In this document: piece by piece, positions 33,992 through 43,014 of the stretch | How the letters are laid out: each line of letters opens with the position of its first letter | Position numbering within the stretch: the stretch's first letter is position 1 | DNA from: a bacterium 1XD21-13 | Lineage (GTDB): Bacteria; Bacillota; Clostridia; Lachnospirales; Lachnospiraceae | DNA length: 64,000 nt | Assembly: GCA_009917555.1 (NCBI GenBank) | Contig: QZDX01000014.1 | Coordinates: 56,388-120,387 of the forward strand | Direction of reading: 5' to 3' | Notes under the pieces: model-generated | Database searches by the model: none | Told to the model about the DNA's origin: nothing | What the model saw: only the letters and a program-made list of their open reading frames with translations | Translations under genes and position numbers: made by a program

Positions 33992-34999
33992 ATGAACGTA
34001 TTTAAAGAAATGGTTTGCTCTGTGGGAAGGCCGTCCGCCTACCCAGAGTTTTTGAAAAATAAGAAAGGGAAAATCTTTGGCTATGGAATGCTGCTGATGC
34101 TGTTTTATTTCCTGCTGAGTACCATACTTCCCTTTCTGGTTTTTCAGCTGCGTACAGGAGGGATAGGCAAGATTGTCAATGAGGCTCTTCCGGATTTTGA
34201 AATGTCAGACCGGGGCTTCTGGATAGAGGAGCCGTTTTACTATGAGGACGGCAATTCCTATTTTGAGCTGGATTCGGATCACTATTTTGATGAGGAGGCA
34301 GCCTACCAGTTTTCCGCAGGGTATCAGAATATGCTTCTGGTAGATGAGGAGAAGCTGATTGTCAAGAGCAACGGACAGGTGCAGACACTCTATTTCTATA
34401 TGCTGGAGAGCGGAACCTATTTCAGCAAGCAGAGTATTTTGGCGATCATTCCCATGATATATCTTCTTCTGATTCTGGGTCTGATATTCTACTTTGCATG
34501 GATTACGGCCCTGTTCTTCTTCGGCGTGCTGATGGTGAGCCTTGTGGGGATGATTCTGAATGCAATTCTCAAGACAGAGCTGACCTTTGGGCAGATTTTT
34601 ATACTGGGTATTTACGGGAGGACGCTGCCGCTGTTCTTTAAGGGCCTGGTGCTCAGATTTTTCAATTCCACCGTAGTTCCCATTCATATACCATATTTTT
34701 GGGTGATTAACTTTGGCGTGACCCTGGTGTACATGTTCCTGGCTATGAGACGGATTGGAGAGCAGAGGGTACACAATATGCAATACACATATCAGCAGCC
34801 CTATCAGCAAGGAATGTATCAGCAGGGCGGTTACGGACAGAATGGCTATCAGCAGGACCCGTACCAGCAGAACCCGTACCAGCAGAACATATATCAGCAG
34901 AATCCCTACAATCAGGATTATCAGGGACAGAGTGGTTATTATGGGCAGAGGGACAGTCAAGGCCAGGAAAACAGCCGGAATGATTACGGGGAGCATTGA
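33992..34999 (+). CDS. DUF1189-like membrane protein with Tyr/Gln-rich tail
   Basis: A 335-residue protein. Helix 1 at about 28-50 is followed by an extracytoplasmic loop of about 95 residues, then four hydrophobic segments (about 150-250), an arrangement like the DUF1189 family. Residues about 262-322 are a low-complexity tail built on Y-Q-Q-(N/D/G)-P units (YQQNPYQQNIYQQNPYNQ), probably cytoplasmic and disordered. It sits between iscU and mnmA in the same direction with GGGGGA before its ATG, so it is likely cotranscribed with sulfur-transfer genes, but no role can be stated. Family assignment is tentative. Confidence 0.7.
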   Translation: MNVFKEMVCSVGRPSAYPEFLKNKKGKIFGYGMLLMLFYFLLSTILPFLVFQLRTGGIGKIVNEALPDFEMSDRGFWIEEPFYYEDGNSYFELDSDHYFDEEAAYQFSAGYQNMLLVDEEKLIVKSNGQVQTLYFYMLESGTYFSKQSILAIIPMIYLLLILGLIFYFAWITALFFFGVLMVSLVGMILNAILKTELTFGQIFILGIYGRTLPLFFKGLVLRFFNSTVVPIHIPYFWVINFGVTLVYMFLAMRRIGEQRVHNMQYTYQQPYQQGMYQQGGYGQNGYQQDPYQQNPYQQNIYQQNPYNQDYQGQSGYYGQRDSQGQENSRNDYGEH

Positions 35000-35043
35000 T
35001 AGATCAATTTAACAATTAAGGAAGGCATAAGGAACAAGGATCA

Positions 35044-36132
35044 GTGAGCAGAAAAGAAAGAGTAGTGGTAGGAATGTCTGGCGGCGTGGACTCCTCTGTG
35101 GCCGCTTGGCTCTTAAGGGAGCAGGGCTATGAGGTCATCGGCGTCACCATGCAGATCTGGCAGGATGAGGAAGAAGAGGCCCTGGAAGAAAATGGAGGCT
35201 GCTGCGGCTTAAGCGCAGTGGAGGATGCCAGGCGCACAGCCCAGCTTTTGAATATCCCTCATTATGTAATGAATTTTAAGGCGGAATTCAAGCAGTCTGT
35301 CATGGATTACTTTGTAGCAGAGTATCTGGCAGGCCGCACCCCCAATCCCTGTATTGCCTGCAACCGCTATGTCAAGTGGGAGGCTCTTTTGAAAAGAAGC
35401 ATGGAGATCGGAGCCGACTACATTGCCACCGGACATTATGCCCAAATCCTGCGTCTGGAAAATGGGCGTTATTCCCTGGCCCGCTCCGTGACAGCCGCCA
35501 AGGATCAAACCTATGCCCTTTACAGCCTGACCCAGGAGCAGCTTTCCCATACCCTGATGCCTGTGGGAGCCTATTCCAAGGAAGAGATCCGAAAAATGGC
35601 GGAACAGGCGGGCTTAAGTGTGGCAAAGAAGCCGGACAGCCAGGAGATCTGCTTTGTGCCAGACCAGGATTATGCAGGCTTTATCGAGCGTACCACCGGA
35701 AAACCCTCACCGGAGGGCAACTTTGTAAAAGAAGACGGAACCATATTGGGACGCCACAAGGGAATCATTCACTACACCATCGGACAGCGCCGTGGCTTGG
35801 GACTTCCTATGGGACGGCGGGTGGTAGTCACAGAAATACGCCCCGAAACCAATGAGGTGGTAATCGGAGAGCAGGAGGATGTATGGACCGATTGGCTTCT
35901 TGCGGACAGGCTTAACTGGATGTCAGTCCCCGGCCTTGCGGGAGAGCGGGAGGCAGTGGCAAAGATCCGCTATAACCATACAGGGACCCCCTGTACCATT
36001 TGGGAAACAGCCCCGGATCAGGTAAGAGTTTTCTTTCACGAGCCTGTGCGGGCCGTGACACCGGGACAGGCTGTGGTCTTTTATGACGGCGAGTGCGTAC
36101 TGGGAGGCGGAACTATTTTGAATGCATTGTAA
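35044..36132 (+). CDS. mnmA: tRNA 2-thiouridylase MnmA
   Basis: A 362-residue enzyme that adenylates U34 of tRNAs for Lys, Glu and Gln and replaces its O2 with sulfur from IscS. The PP-loop GMSGGVDSSVAAWLL is at residues 9-23, NPCIACNRYVKW (about 101-112) has the first catalytic Cys, and DSQEICFVP (about 199-207) the second. GTG start with AAGGA upstream. It closes the isc-linked group and ends facing the PHP phosphatase gene, with a perfect 30-bp palindrome between. Confidence 0.96.
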   Translation: MSRKERVVVGMSGGVDSSVAAWLLREQGYEVIGVTMQIWQDEEEEALEENGGCCGLSAVEDARRTAQLLNIPHYVMNFKAEFKQSVMDYFVAEYLAGRTPNPCIACNRYVKWEALLKRSMEIGADYIATGHYAQILRLENGRYSLARSVTAAKDQTYALYSLTQEQLSHTLMPVGAYSKEEIRKMAEQAGLSVAKKPDSQEICFVPDQDYAGFIERTTGKPSPEGNFVKEDGTILGRHKGIIHYTIGQRRGLGLPMGRRVVVTEIRPETNEVVIGEQEDVWTDWLLADRLNWMSVPGLAGEREAVAKIRYNHTGTPCTIWETAPDQVRVFFHEPVRAVTPGQAVVFYDGECVLGGGTILNAL

Positions 36133-36210
36133 ATGGTTTGGATTGTGATCGGCAAAGAAACTGAGTTAAGAATCTACAACACCTAATAAATTATTATTGA
36201 ACCACAAACA

Positions 36211-36296
36211 GCTCCGGGTCAGAATTTACTCCTCCTTCCAGGCGTGTTAGCTCTCTGAGCGGAGCATGGAAGGAGGAGTAAATTCTGACCCGGAGC
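36211..36296. repeat. Perfect 30-bp inverted repeat between convergent genes
   Basis: The arm 36211-36240 (starting GCTCCGGGTCAG) is repeated in perfect inverted form at 36267-36296 with a 26-nt loop. No T run follows on either side. It sits between the convergent mnmA and PHP phosphatase genes. Confidence 0.9.
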
Positions 36297-36322
36297 GTCC
36301 CTTATACCATTACATTTCCAAG

Positions 36323-37126
36323 TTATCCCAACCGTACAAACACAGGCTCCCTCCCCCGAAACAAAGTAAAATACCGAAACCCACAACCCCGCAAAACCTC
36401 CTGCGCCTCACCCATAAAGCTCCCCACATATTCCACTGCATGAGCATCCGACCCCATAGTCACAATCTCCCCTCCAAGCTCCCGATATCTTCTCAAAACC
36501 TCAGGACAAGGATTCGGGCATCCAAGCCCAGCCTTATACCCGCCTGTATTCACCTCGATCCCCTTCCCGCGAGAAATCAAAAACCTCAAAATCTCATCCA
36601 TCAAATCCCCATAATCCCCATAAAAAAATCTCCGCGGCTCCAAAGGCGCATACCGCACAATATAATCCAAATGCCCATAAACATCGAAATCATCAAAGGC
36701 CCTCATATTCTCCAAAGTAACCTCTAAAAACCTCCGAATTCCATCCTTAGGCGTACACTCCTCCCAGAAGGAGGCATAATAGGGGTCTTCCCCATCCACC
36801 AAATGAGTAGACCCAATAACAAAATCAAAATCAAAACGCCCCACATAATCCCGGTAAAGCTCCCCAAGCTGCGGCTGCAACCCCAGCTCCACCCCGAATC
36901 CAATATCAATCTGTCCCTCATAATCTGAGCGAAGCTTCAAGATCTGTTTTTCATAAGCTTTCGTATCCAGTTCAAAAGACACATCATCATAGGGATAATC
37001 CGCATCATAATGATCCGTAAAGCAAATAGCGGAAAGACCCTCTTGAAGTCCGGCCCTGACAACCAGCTCTGGTGCCGTGTCACTGTCGCCGGAATAAGAA
37101 GAATGTAAGTGAAAATCTGCTTTCAT
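36323..37126 (-). CDS. PHP-family histidinol-phosphatase
   Basis: A 267-residue PHP-domain phosphoesterase of the HisJ/HisK type, expected to remove phosphate from histidinol phosphate in histidine synthesis. The metal-binding motifs are HLHSSYSGD at about 5-13, FTDHYD at about 36-41, GVELGL near 77-82, IGSTHLV at about 106-112 and a late SDAHAVEYVG. ATG 37126 is chosen because MKADFHLH is the family N-terminus and GGAG lies upstream; a longer frame to 37180 lacks a site. No other his genes are near, so a different phosphate-ester substrate remains possible. Confidence 0.85.
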   Translation of the reverse strand: MKADFHLHSSYSGDSDTAPELVVRAGLQEGLSAICFTDHYDADYPYDDVSFELDTKAYEKQILKLRSDYEGQIDIGFGVELGLQPQLGELYRDYVGRFDFDFVIGSTHLVDGEDPYYASFWEECTPKDGIRRFLEVTLENMRAFDDFDVYGHLDYIVRYAPLEPRRFFYGDYGDLMDEILRFLISRGKGIEVNTGGYKAGLGCPNPCPEVLRRYRELGGEIVTMGSDAHAVEYVGSFMGEAQEVLRGCGFRYFTLFRGREPVFVRLG

Positions 37127-37348
37127 AATCTTAAGTCTCCATATGTTAATTCCACGATGCTTATCCTGCTTAAAAAGCATTCATGCAGAGCAGCAGTAAA
37201 GCTTTGTATTTCTTTTATATAGTAGTGGAAGGGAAAGAAAATAGCAAGAAAAGAAATATAATTTTTGTAATTTTCAAACTATTTTTTTCTTTTCCAATAT
37301 GCAGAACAGGGAATCAAAAAAAGTAGAGAATAAAATTTCAATTAGGTC

Positions 37349-37377
37349 TTGAAATTTTGAAATGGATTCGGTACAAT
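37349..37377 (+). promoter_or_regulatory. Promoter of gapA-pgk-tpiA
   Basis: TTGAAA (37349-37354), a 17-bp spacer, TACAAT (37372-37377). Confidence 0.75.
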
Positions 37378-37459
37378 TAATACCAGATTGTGGGCTTTTC
37401 CCAAAAAGAGGGTTCACAGGAAAAAATAAATAAAATTTATTTTTAGGAGGAAATGAAAA

Positions 37460-38473
37460 ATGGCAGTAAAAGTAGCAATCAATGGTTTCGGACGTATCGG
37501 AAGACTTGCATTCAGACAGATGTTTGGTGCAGAAGGCTACGAAGTAGTTGCAATCAACGATTTAACAAGCCCCAAGATGCTTGCACACTTATTGAAATAT
37601 GATTCTTCACAGGGTAAGTATGCTCTGGCAGACACCGTATCCTCTACAGAGGATTCCATCATTGTAAATGGAAAAGAGATCAAGATCTATGCAAAGGCTA
37701 ACGCAGCAGAGCTTCCCTGGGGCGAGCTGGATGTTGATGTAGTTCTGGAGTGTACAGGCTTCTACACCTCCAAGGACAAGGCTTCCGCACACATCACCGC
37801 AGGCGCTAAGAAGGTTGTTATCTCTGCTCCGGCCGGCAATGACCTGCCTACCATCGTTTACAATGTAAACCACAACACACTGAAGAAAGAGGATACTGTA
37901 ATTTCCGCAGCTTCCTGTACAACAAACTGCCTGGCTCCTATGGCAAAGGCTCTTAACGACCTGGCTCCCATCGAGTCCGGAATTATGTGTACCATCCATG
38001 CTTACACAGGCGATCAGATGCCTCTGGATGGACCTCAGAGAAAGGGCGACCTTAGAAGAAGCCGTGCAGCAGCTATCAACATCGTTCCCAACAGCACAGG
38101 CGCTGCAAAGGCAATCGGCCTGGTTATTCCAGAGCTGAACGGCAAGCTCATCGGCGCTGCACAGCGTGTACCGACCCCCACAGGTTCCACCACTCTGTTG
38201 TTCGCAGTAGTGAACAAGAGCGTAACAAAGGAAGAGATCAACGCAGCTATGAAGGCAGCAACCACTGAGTCCTACGGCTACACCGAGGATGAGATCGTAT
38301 CCAGCGACATCGTTGGTATGAGATTTGGTTCTCTGTTCGATGCTACCCAGACTATGGTTTCTCCGCTTCCCGATGGAAAGACCCAGGTAGAGGTTGTTTC
38401 CTGGTATGACAATGAGAACTCCTACGTTTCTCAGATGGTTCGTACAATCAAATATTTCGCTGAGTTAGCATAA
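37460..38473 (+). CDS. gapA: Glyceraldehyde-3-phosphate dehydrogenase
   Basis: A 337-residue glycolytic NAD-dependent enzyme. [14 protein letters not shown] (residues 5-18) is the NAD loop, and [13 protein letters not shown] (about 148-160) holds the catalytic Cys152. [10 protein letters not shown] and the WYDNENSY signature near the C-terminus are complete. AGGAGG is 9 bp before the ATG. Codon use is visibly biased toward a small set, as expected for a highly expressed gene. First of gapA-pgk-tpiA, with a terminator-like hairpin before pgk that may set a gap-rich transcript ratio. Confidence 0.98.
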   Translation: MAVKVAINGFGRIGRLAFRQMFGAEGYEVVAINDLTSPKMLAHLLKYDSSQGKYALADTVSSTEDSIIVNGKEIKIYAKANAAELPWGELDVDVVLECTGFYTSKDKASAHITAGAKKVVISAPAGNDLPTIVYNVNHNTLKKEDTVISAASCTTNCLAPMAKALNDLAPIESGIMCTIHAYTGDQMPLDGPQRKGDLRRSRAAAINIVPNSTGAAKAIGLVIPELNGKLIGAAQRVPTPTGSTTLLFAVVNKSVTKEEINAAMKAATTESYGYTEDEIVSSDIVGMRFGSLFDATQTMVSPLPDGKTQVEVVSWYDNENSYVSQMVRTIKYFAELA

Positions 38474-38500
38474 GCATATTTCGATTATTATGACCTACAG

Positions 38501-38532
38501 AGGTCCGGTCTTTAGGGACCGGGCCTTTTTTC
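38501..38532 (+). terminator. Hairpin/attenuator between gapA and pgk
   Basis: AGGTCCGGTC (38501-38510) pairs with GACCGGGCCT (38517-38526), followed by TTTTTT. The downstream pgk gene has no strong promoter in the 25 bp left, so some read-through is implied. Confidence 0.8.
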
Positions 38533-38563
38533 CTACAAAAACAATAGCAGGAGGTAAATGAAA

Positions 38564-39787
38564 ATGGGATTGAATAAAAAATCAGTCAATGACATCAACG
38601 TAAAGGGAAAACGTGTCCTGGTAAGATGTGATTTTAATGTGCCCTTAAAGGACGGCAAGATCACAGATGATACACGTATCAAGGCGGCTCTTCCCACCAT
38701 TCAGAAATTAATCGACGACGGCGGAAAGGTGATTCTCTGCTCCCACCTGGGAAAAGTAAAGAACGGACCCAACGAGGGCGAGTCCTTAGCGCCCGTAGCA
38801 GAGCGTCTGGCCGAAAAGCTTGGCAAGCCGGTAAACTTTGTATCCGACTATAACGTAACAGGCGAAGCTGCAACAGTAGCTGTGGCAGCTATGAATGAGG
38901 GAGATGTAGTTCTTCTTCAGAATACACGTTTCCGTGGCAAAGAGGAGACGAAGAACGGCGAGGACTTCTCCAAAGAGCTGGCTGATCTCTGTGACGTATA
39001 TGTATGTGATGCATTTGGTTCCTCCCACAGAGCACATGCTTCTGTTGCGGGCGTAACAGATGTTGTTCGTGCAAAGGGCGGCGAGTGTGCTGTTGGATAC
39101 CTGATGCAGAAAGAGATTGATTTCCTTGGAAATGCAGTAGAGAACCCTGTAAGACCTTTCGTAGCAATCCTGGGCGGAGCAAAAGTAGCAGATAAGCTGA
39201 ACGTAATTGCTAACCTCCTTGAAAAGTGTGATACCCTGATCATCGGCGGCGGAATGGCTTACACGTTCTTAAAGGCACAGGGCTGTGAGATTGGTACCTC
39301 TCTTGTGGATGATGAGAAGCTTGATTACTGTAAGGAAATGATCGCAAAGGCCGAGAAGCTTGGCAAGAAGCTGCTGCTTCCCGTTGATACCACCATTGCT
39401 GCGGAGTTCCCGAACCCCATCGACGCAGAGATCGAGGTTTCCGTAGTGGATTCCAACGCAATCCCGGCTGACAAGATGGGTCTGGATATCGGAACCAAGA
39501 CCGCAGAGCTGTACGCAGAAGCAGTGAAGTCTGCCAAGACCGTTGTATGGAACGGACCCATGGGTGTATTTGAGAACCCCATTCTGGCAAAGGGAACCAT
39601 CGCAGTAGCCAAGTCCCTGGCTGAGACAGATGCAACAACCATCATCGGCGGCGGTGATTCCGCAGCAGCCGTAAATCAGCTGGGATTTGCAGACAAGATG
39701 AGCCACATTTCCACAGGCGGCGGAGCTTCCCTGGAATTCCTGGAGGGCAAGGAGCTTCCGGGCGTGGCGGCAGCGGATGACAAGTGA
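38564..39787 (+). CDS. pgk: Phosphoglycerate kinase
   Basis: A 407-residue glycolytic kinase making ATP from 1,3-bisphosphoglycerate. [12 protein letters not shown] at about 20-31 is the substrate signature, and the C-terminal nucleotide domain has GPMGVFE and GGGDSAAAV. Starts at 38558 and 38564 are both in frame; AGGAGG (38549-38554) is 9 bp from 38564 and only 3 bp from 38558, so 38564 (MGLNKKSV) is preferred. The length is normal. It lies between gapA and tpiA and shares their strongly biased codon use. Confidence 0.97.
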   Translation: MGLNKKSVNDINVKGKRVLVRCDFNVPLKDGKITDDTRIKAALPTIQKLIDDGGKVILCSHLGKVKNGPNEGESLAPVAERLAEKLGKPVNFVSDYNVTGEAATVAVAAMNEGDVVLLQNTRFRGKEETKNGEDFSKELADLCDVYVCDAFGSSHRAHASVAGVTDVVRAKGGECAVGYLMQKEIDFLGNAVENPVRPFVAILGGAKVADKLNVIANLLEKCDTLIIGGGMAYTFLKAQGCEIGTSLVDDEKLDYCKEMIAKAEKLGKKLLLPVDTTIAAEFPNPIDAEIEVSVVDSNAIPADKMGLDIGTKTAELYAEAVKSAKTVVWNGPMGVFENPILAKGTIAVAKSLAETDATTIIGGGDSAAAVNQLGFADKMSHISTGGGASLEFLEGKELPGVAAADDK

Positions 39788-39856
39788 TAGCTACGAGCAG
39801 TTGTGCACTGCGGAGTGAATACTATAAAAAGAATTGACAAAAAGGAGAATAAAACA

Positions 39857-40606
39857 ATGGCAAGAAAGAAAATCATCGCCGGCAACTGGAAGATGAACAT
39901 GACCCCCAGCGAGGCAGTAGAGTTGGTAAATACCTTAAAGCCTCTGGTAGCAAATGATGAAGTGGACGTAGTATTCTGCGTACCGGCTATCGATATTATC
40001 CCGGTAATGGAAGCGGCAAAGGGTTCCAACATTCAGGTAGGTGCCGAGAATATGTATTTTGAGGAGAAAGGTGCTTACACAGGCGAGATTTCTCCGGCTA
40101 TGCTCACAGACGTTGGAGTTAAGTATGTTATCCTTGGACATTCCGAGAGAAGAGAGTATTTTGGAGAGACCAACGAGGACATCAACAAGAAGATGCACAA
40201 GGCTTTTGAGCACGGCATTACTCCCATTATGTGCTGCGGCGAGTCTCTGACTCAGAGAGAGCAGGGTGTAACCATGGATTTCATCCGCCAGCAGGTAAAG
40301 GTTGGCTTCCTTGGAATTACTGCAGAGCAGGCAAAGACAGCCGTAATCGCATACGAGCCGATCTGGGCTATCGGAACCGGCAAGACCGCAACTACCGAGC
40401 AGGCTCAGGAGGTATGTGCTGACATCCGTAAGTGCATCGCTGAGATCTATGACGAGGCAACTGCAGAGGCCATCCGCATCCAGTACGGCGGATCGGTAAA
40501 TGCCAATACCGCAGCAGACCTGTTTGCACAGGCAGATATCGATGGCGGTCTGGTAGGCGGCGCAGCCCTCAAGCCGGACTTCGGAAAGATCGTAAATTAT
40601 AAATAA
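39857..40606 (+). CDS. tpiA: Triosephosphate isomerase
   Basis: A 249-residue TIM-barrel enzyme interconverting dihydroxyacetone phosphate and glyceraldehyde-3-phosphate. AGNWKMN at residues 8-14 has the substrate Lys, LGHSERR at about 94-100 the catalytic His, and [14 protein letters not shown] at about 165-178 the catalytic Glu and loop 6. ATG 39857 follows AAGGAG; the longer frame from 39803 is not supported. Last of the gapA-pgk-tpiA run; gpm and eno are not nearby. A hairpin terminator follows. Confidence 0.98.
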   Translation: MARKKIIAGNWKMNMTPSEAVELVNTLKPLVANDEVDVVFCVPAIDIIPVMEAAKGSNIQVGAENMYFEEKGAYTGEISPAMLTDVGVKYVILGHSERREYFGETNEDINKKMHKAFEHGITPIMCCGESLTQREQGVTMDFIRQQVKVGFLGITAEQAKTAVIAYEPIWAIGTGKTATTEQAQEVCADIRKCIAEIYDEATAEAIRIQYGGSVNANTAADLFAQADIDGGLVGGAALKPDFGKIVNYK

Positions 40607-40611
40607 GTAGT

Positions 40612-40646
40612 AAAAAAGAGGGGCTGCTGCGGCAGTCCCTTTTTAC
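40612..40646 (+). terminator. Terminator of tpiA
   Basis: AAAAAGAGGGGCTGC pairs with GCAGTCCCTTTTT with minor mismatches, ending in a T run. Confidence 0.8.
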
Positions 40647-40702
40647 GCACGCGGGAACTTGGCCAAATGAAAAACAATAACCAGAAGAAAGAAGTGACGC
40701 AT

Positions 40703-41773
40703 ATGAACCAAGAAAGAATCAAGCGAGTAATTGTCAATATGAGGCAGGAGGGGCTCTCCCAGCTCCTGGTATCCTCCACCGCCTCTCTCTATTACCTGAC
40801 CGGCCTCTGGATCGATCCCCATGAGCGGATGATAGCCCTCTACCTGGAGGATACGGGAAGGGCGGAGCTGTTTGGAAATGAGATCTTCGGCATCCAATCT
40901 CAGGAGGGACTACCCCTCTACACCCACAAGGACGGTGAAAACCCTGTGGAGGAGTTGTCCGGGCATGTAAAAGCCGGAACTCTCGGTATCGACAAATTCT
41001 GGTCCAGTAAGTTTCTCATCAGCCTTATGGAGCTGCGCCCGGATGTGAAGCCGGTTCATGGCTCCGCCCCGGTGGATCGGGCCAGAATGCTCAAGGACGC
41101 CCAGGAAATAGAAGCGCTTCGCCGAAGCTCCGCCCTGAATGACCAGGTGGTAGAGCTTATGATCTCCCAGGTAAAGGAGGGCGCAGTGGAAAATCAGCTT
41201 GCGGCCCAGGTAAACCGTCTCTACCTGGAGCGCGGCGCCGACTGCGAGGGCACACAGCTTGTATGCTTTGGCCCCAACGGAGCCGATCCCCATCACAACG
41301 GCGACGGTACAGTGTTGAAATCCGGCGACAGCGTGATCTTTGATATTTTTATTCCATTTGACCGCTACTGGTGCGATATGACCCGGACCGTTTTCTATAA
41401 GGAGGCAAGCGAGGAACAGAAGAAGGTCTATGAATTGGTAAAACAGGCCAATCTGACGGCCATTGAGAGGGTAAGGCCCGGCGTATATCTGTCCGAGCTT
41501 GATAAGACGGCCAGAGATATCATTACCGAGGGCGGCTATGGTCCTTACTTTACCCACCGGCTGGGCCACGGCGTGGGCCTAGAGTGTCATGAGCCGCCTG
41601 ATGTGGGCAGTGCCTCAGAATTTCCACTGGAGCCGGGCATGGTATTCTCCATAGAGCCAGGCATCTACCTGCCGGGGAAATTCGGCGTCCGCATTGAGGA
41701 TCTGGTACTCGTGACGGAAACAGGCTGTGAGGTGTTGAATAAGGCTTCCAAAGACCTGCGAATTGTGGAATGA
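40703..41773 (+). CDS. Xaa-Pro peptidase, M24B family
   Basis: About 356 residues; a cytosolic metallopeptidase of the creatinase fold that cleaves X-Pro bonds in peptides. A creatinase N-terminal domain (about 1-125) is followed by the pita-bread catalytic domain with the metal ligands in IFDIFIPFDRYWCDMTRT (Asp pair), HRLGHGVGLECHEPP (His), FSIEPGIYLP (Glu) and FGVRIEDLVLVTE (Glu). Aminopeptidase and dipeptidase (PepQ) cannot be told apart here. Both ATG 40667 and 40703 have weak ribosome sites; 40703 (MNQERIKRV) better matches the usual N-terminus. Its closeness to the opp operon may serve use of imported peptides. Confidence 0.85.
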   Translation: MNQERIKRVIVNMRQEGLSQLLVSSTASLYYLTGLWIDPHERMIALYLEDTGRAELFGNEIFGIQSQEGLPLYTHKDGENPVEELSGHVKAGTLGIDKFWSSKFLISLMELRPDVKPVHGSAPVDRARMLKDAQEIEALRRSSALNDQVVELMISQVKEGAVENQLAAQVNRLYLERGADCEGTQLVCFGPNGADPHHNGDGTVLKSGDSVIFDIFIPFDRYWCDMTRTVFYKEASEEQKKVYELVKQANLTAIERVRPGVYLSELDKTARDIITEGGYGPYFTHRLGHGVGLECHEPPDVGSASEFPLEPGMVFSIEPGIYLPGKFGVRIEDLVLVTETGCEVLNKASKDLRIVE

Positions 41774-42082
41774 GGAAAAGTGCTGCCATATTGCGGACGG
41801 TCAGCTTTGAATTTTTAATCGAATCCAGTATTAATAACCGGAAAGTAACCGATTACCCTTTGGCGAGGGCGGTTACTTTCTTGCTTTGTGCAGAAATCTT
41901 GTAAAATGGTTAAGAAATCAACTATAAAGTATCGTTTCTATTACCAAAAAGTTTTGCGGAAATAGCTTTGATTCATAATTGACAACAAACAAAGCCAAGG
42001 GGTATAATAATTATTACTATGTCCTTTGTGCGCATGGGAAGGACAGTTGAACGCCTTAAGTGGAAAGATGGAGTGAGAAAAG
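41774..42082. other. Intergenic region: terminator and opp promoter
   Basis: Holds a terminator, GAAAGTAACCG (41841-41851)/CGGTTACTTTC (41870-41880) followed by TTGCTTT, and a promoter, TTGACA (41979-41984), 18-bp spacer, TATAAT (42003-42008). No gene seen. Confidence 0.8.
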
Positions 42083-43000
42083 ATGATTCGATATTTTGCA
42101 AAGCGCCTGGGAATGATGCTTGTAGCGCTCTTTTTGATTATGCTGCTGACATTCTGCATTATGCATGCAGTACCAGGCGGTCCCTTTACCAGTGACCGGA
42201 ACATGACTGAGGAAGTAGAAGCGGCGCTGAATGCCAAGTACCATCTGGACAGGCCATTGCCGGAGCAGTTTTATGAATATGTAACCGGAGTGTTGAGAGG
42301 CGATCTGGGTCCCTCCTACAAGTACCCGGGGAAGGAAGTCAACGAGTTTGTGGTAAACGGCTTCCCCGTGTCCGCCCGCCTTGGCTTTATCACGATCCTG
42401 TTTGTACTTCTGGCGGCGATTCCAATGGGAATCCTGGCGGCCGTGAAGAACGGAAAATGGCAGGACATGGTTCTGATGGCCATTGCCACCATCGGCGTGA
42501 CCATACCCTCCTTTGTCATTGCTTCCGTTCTGATATATGTATTTTCCTTTAAGCTGAATGTGCTTCCCACCTACGGCCTGGATACCTGGAAGGGCTATAT
42601 CCTCCCCGTTGTGGCTCTGGGCGGCTATTCCATCAGCTATATGGCCCGGCTGATGCGCTCCAGTCTTTTGGAGGTTATGGGCCAGGACTACATACGGACC
42701 GCCCGCGCAAAGGGACTGTCGGAGCTTAAGGTCATTTTAAAGCATGGTATGCGCAATGCCCTGATTCCGGTTATCACCGTCCTGGGTCCAACCATTGCAA
42801 ATCTCCTTACCGGCAGCTTTGTCATAGAGAAGATTTTTGCGATTCCCGGTCTCGGGGGCTATTTTGTAACGAGCGTATCCCAGAGAGATTACACGACCAT
42901 TATGGGCGTAACCATTTTTTATGCAAGCTTTTTGATGGCAATGATCTTTCTGGTGGATATTTTCTACTGCCTGATTGACCCCAGGATCAAGTACGAGTAA
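42083..43000 (+). CDS. oppB: Oligopeptide ABC transporter permease, OppB type
   Basis: A 305-residue permease with six membrane helices, one half of the channel of a peptide ABC transporter. The N-terminus MIRYFAKRLGMMLVALFLIMLLTF and the coupling-helix EAA segment YIRTARAKGLSELKVILKHGMRNALIPV (about 190-217) are typical of OppB/DppB. It is first in oppB-C-D-F-A-cyclophilin, under a promoter with TATAAT at 42003. AGAAAAG-type site before the ATG is weak. Di- versus oligopeptide specificity cannot be read from the sequence. Confidence 0.93.
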   Translation: MIRYFAKRLGMMLVALFLIMLLTFCIMHAVPGGPFTSDRNMTEEVEAALNAKYHLDRPLPEQFYEYVTGVLRGDLGPSYKYPGKEVNEFVVNGFPVSARLGFITILFVLLAAIPMGILAAVKNGKWQDMVLMAIATIGVTIPSFVIASVLIYVFSFKLNVLPTYGLDTWKGYILPVVALGGYSISYMARLMRSSLLEVMGQDYIRTARAKGLSELKVILKHGMRNALIPVITVLGPTIANLLTGSFVIEKIFAIPGLGGYFVTSVSQRDYTTIMGVTIFYASFLMAMIFLVDIFYCLIDPRIKYE

Positions 43001-43014
43001 GGACGGGAAGAAGT

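Noticed and set aside
36266..36727. 153-codon plus-strand frame opposite the PHP phosphatase
   Set aside because: Antisense to a gene with clear family motifs; composition is Pro/Ile/His-rich as expected for a shadow frame.
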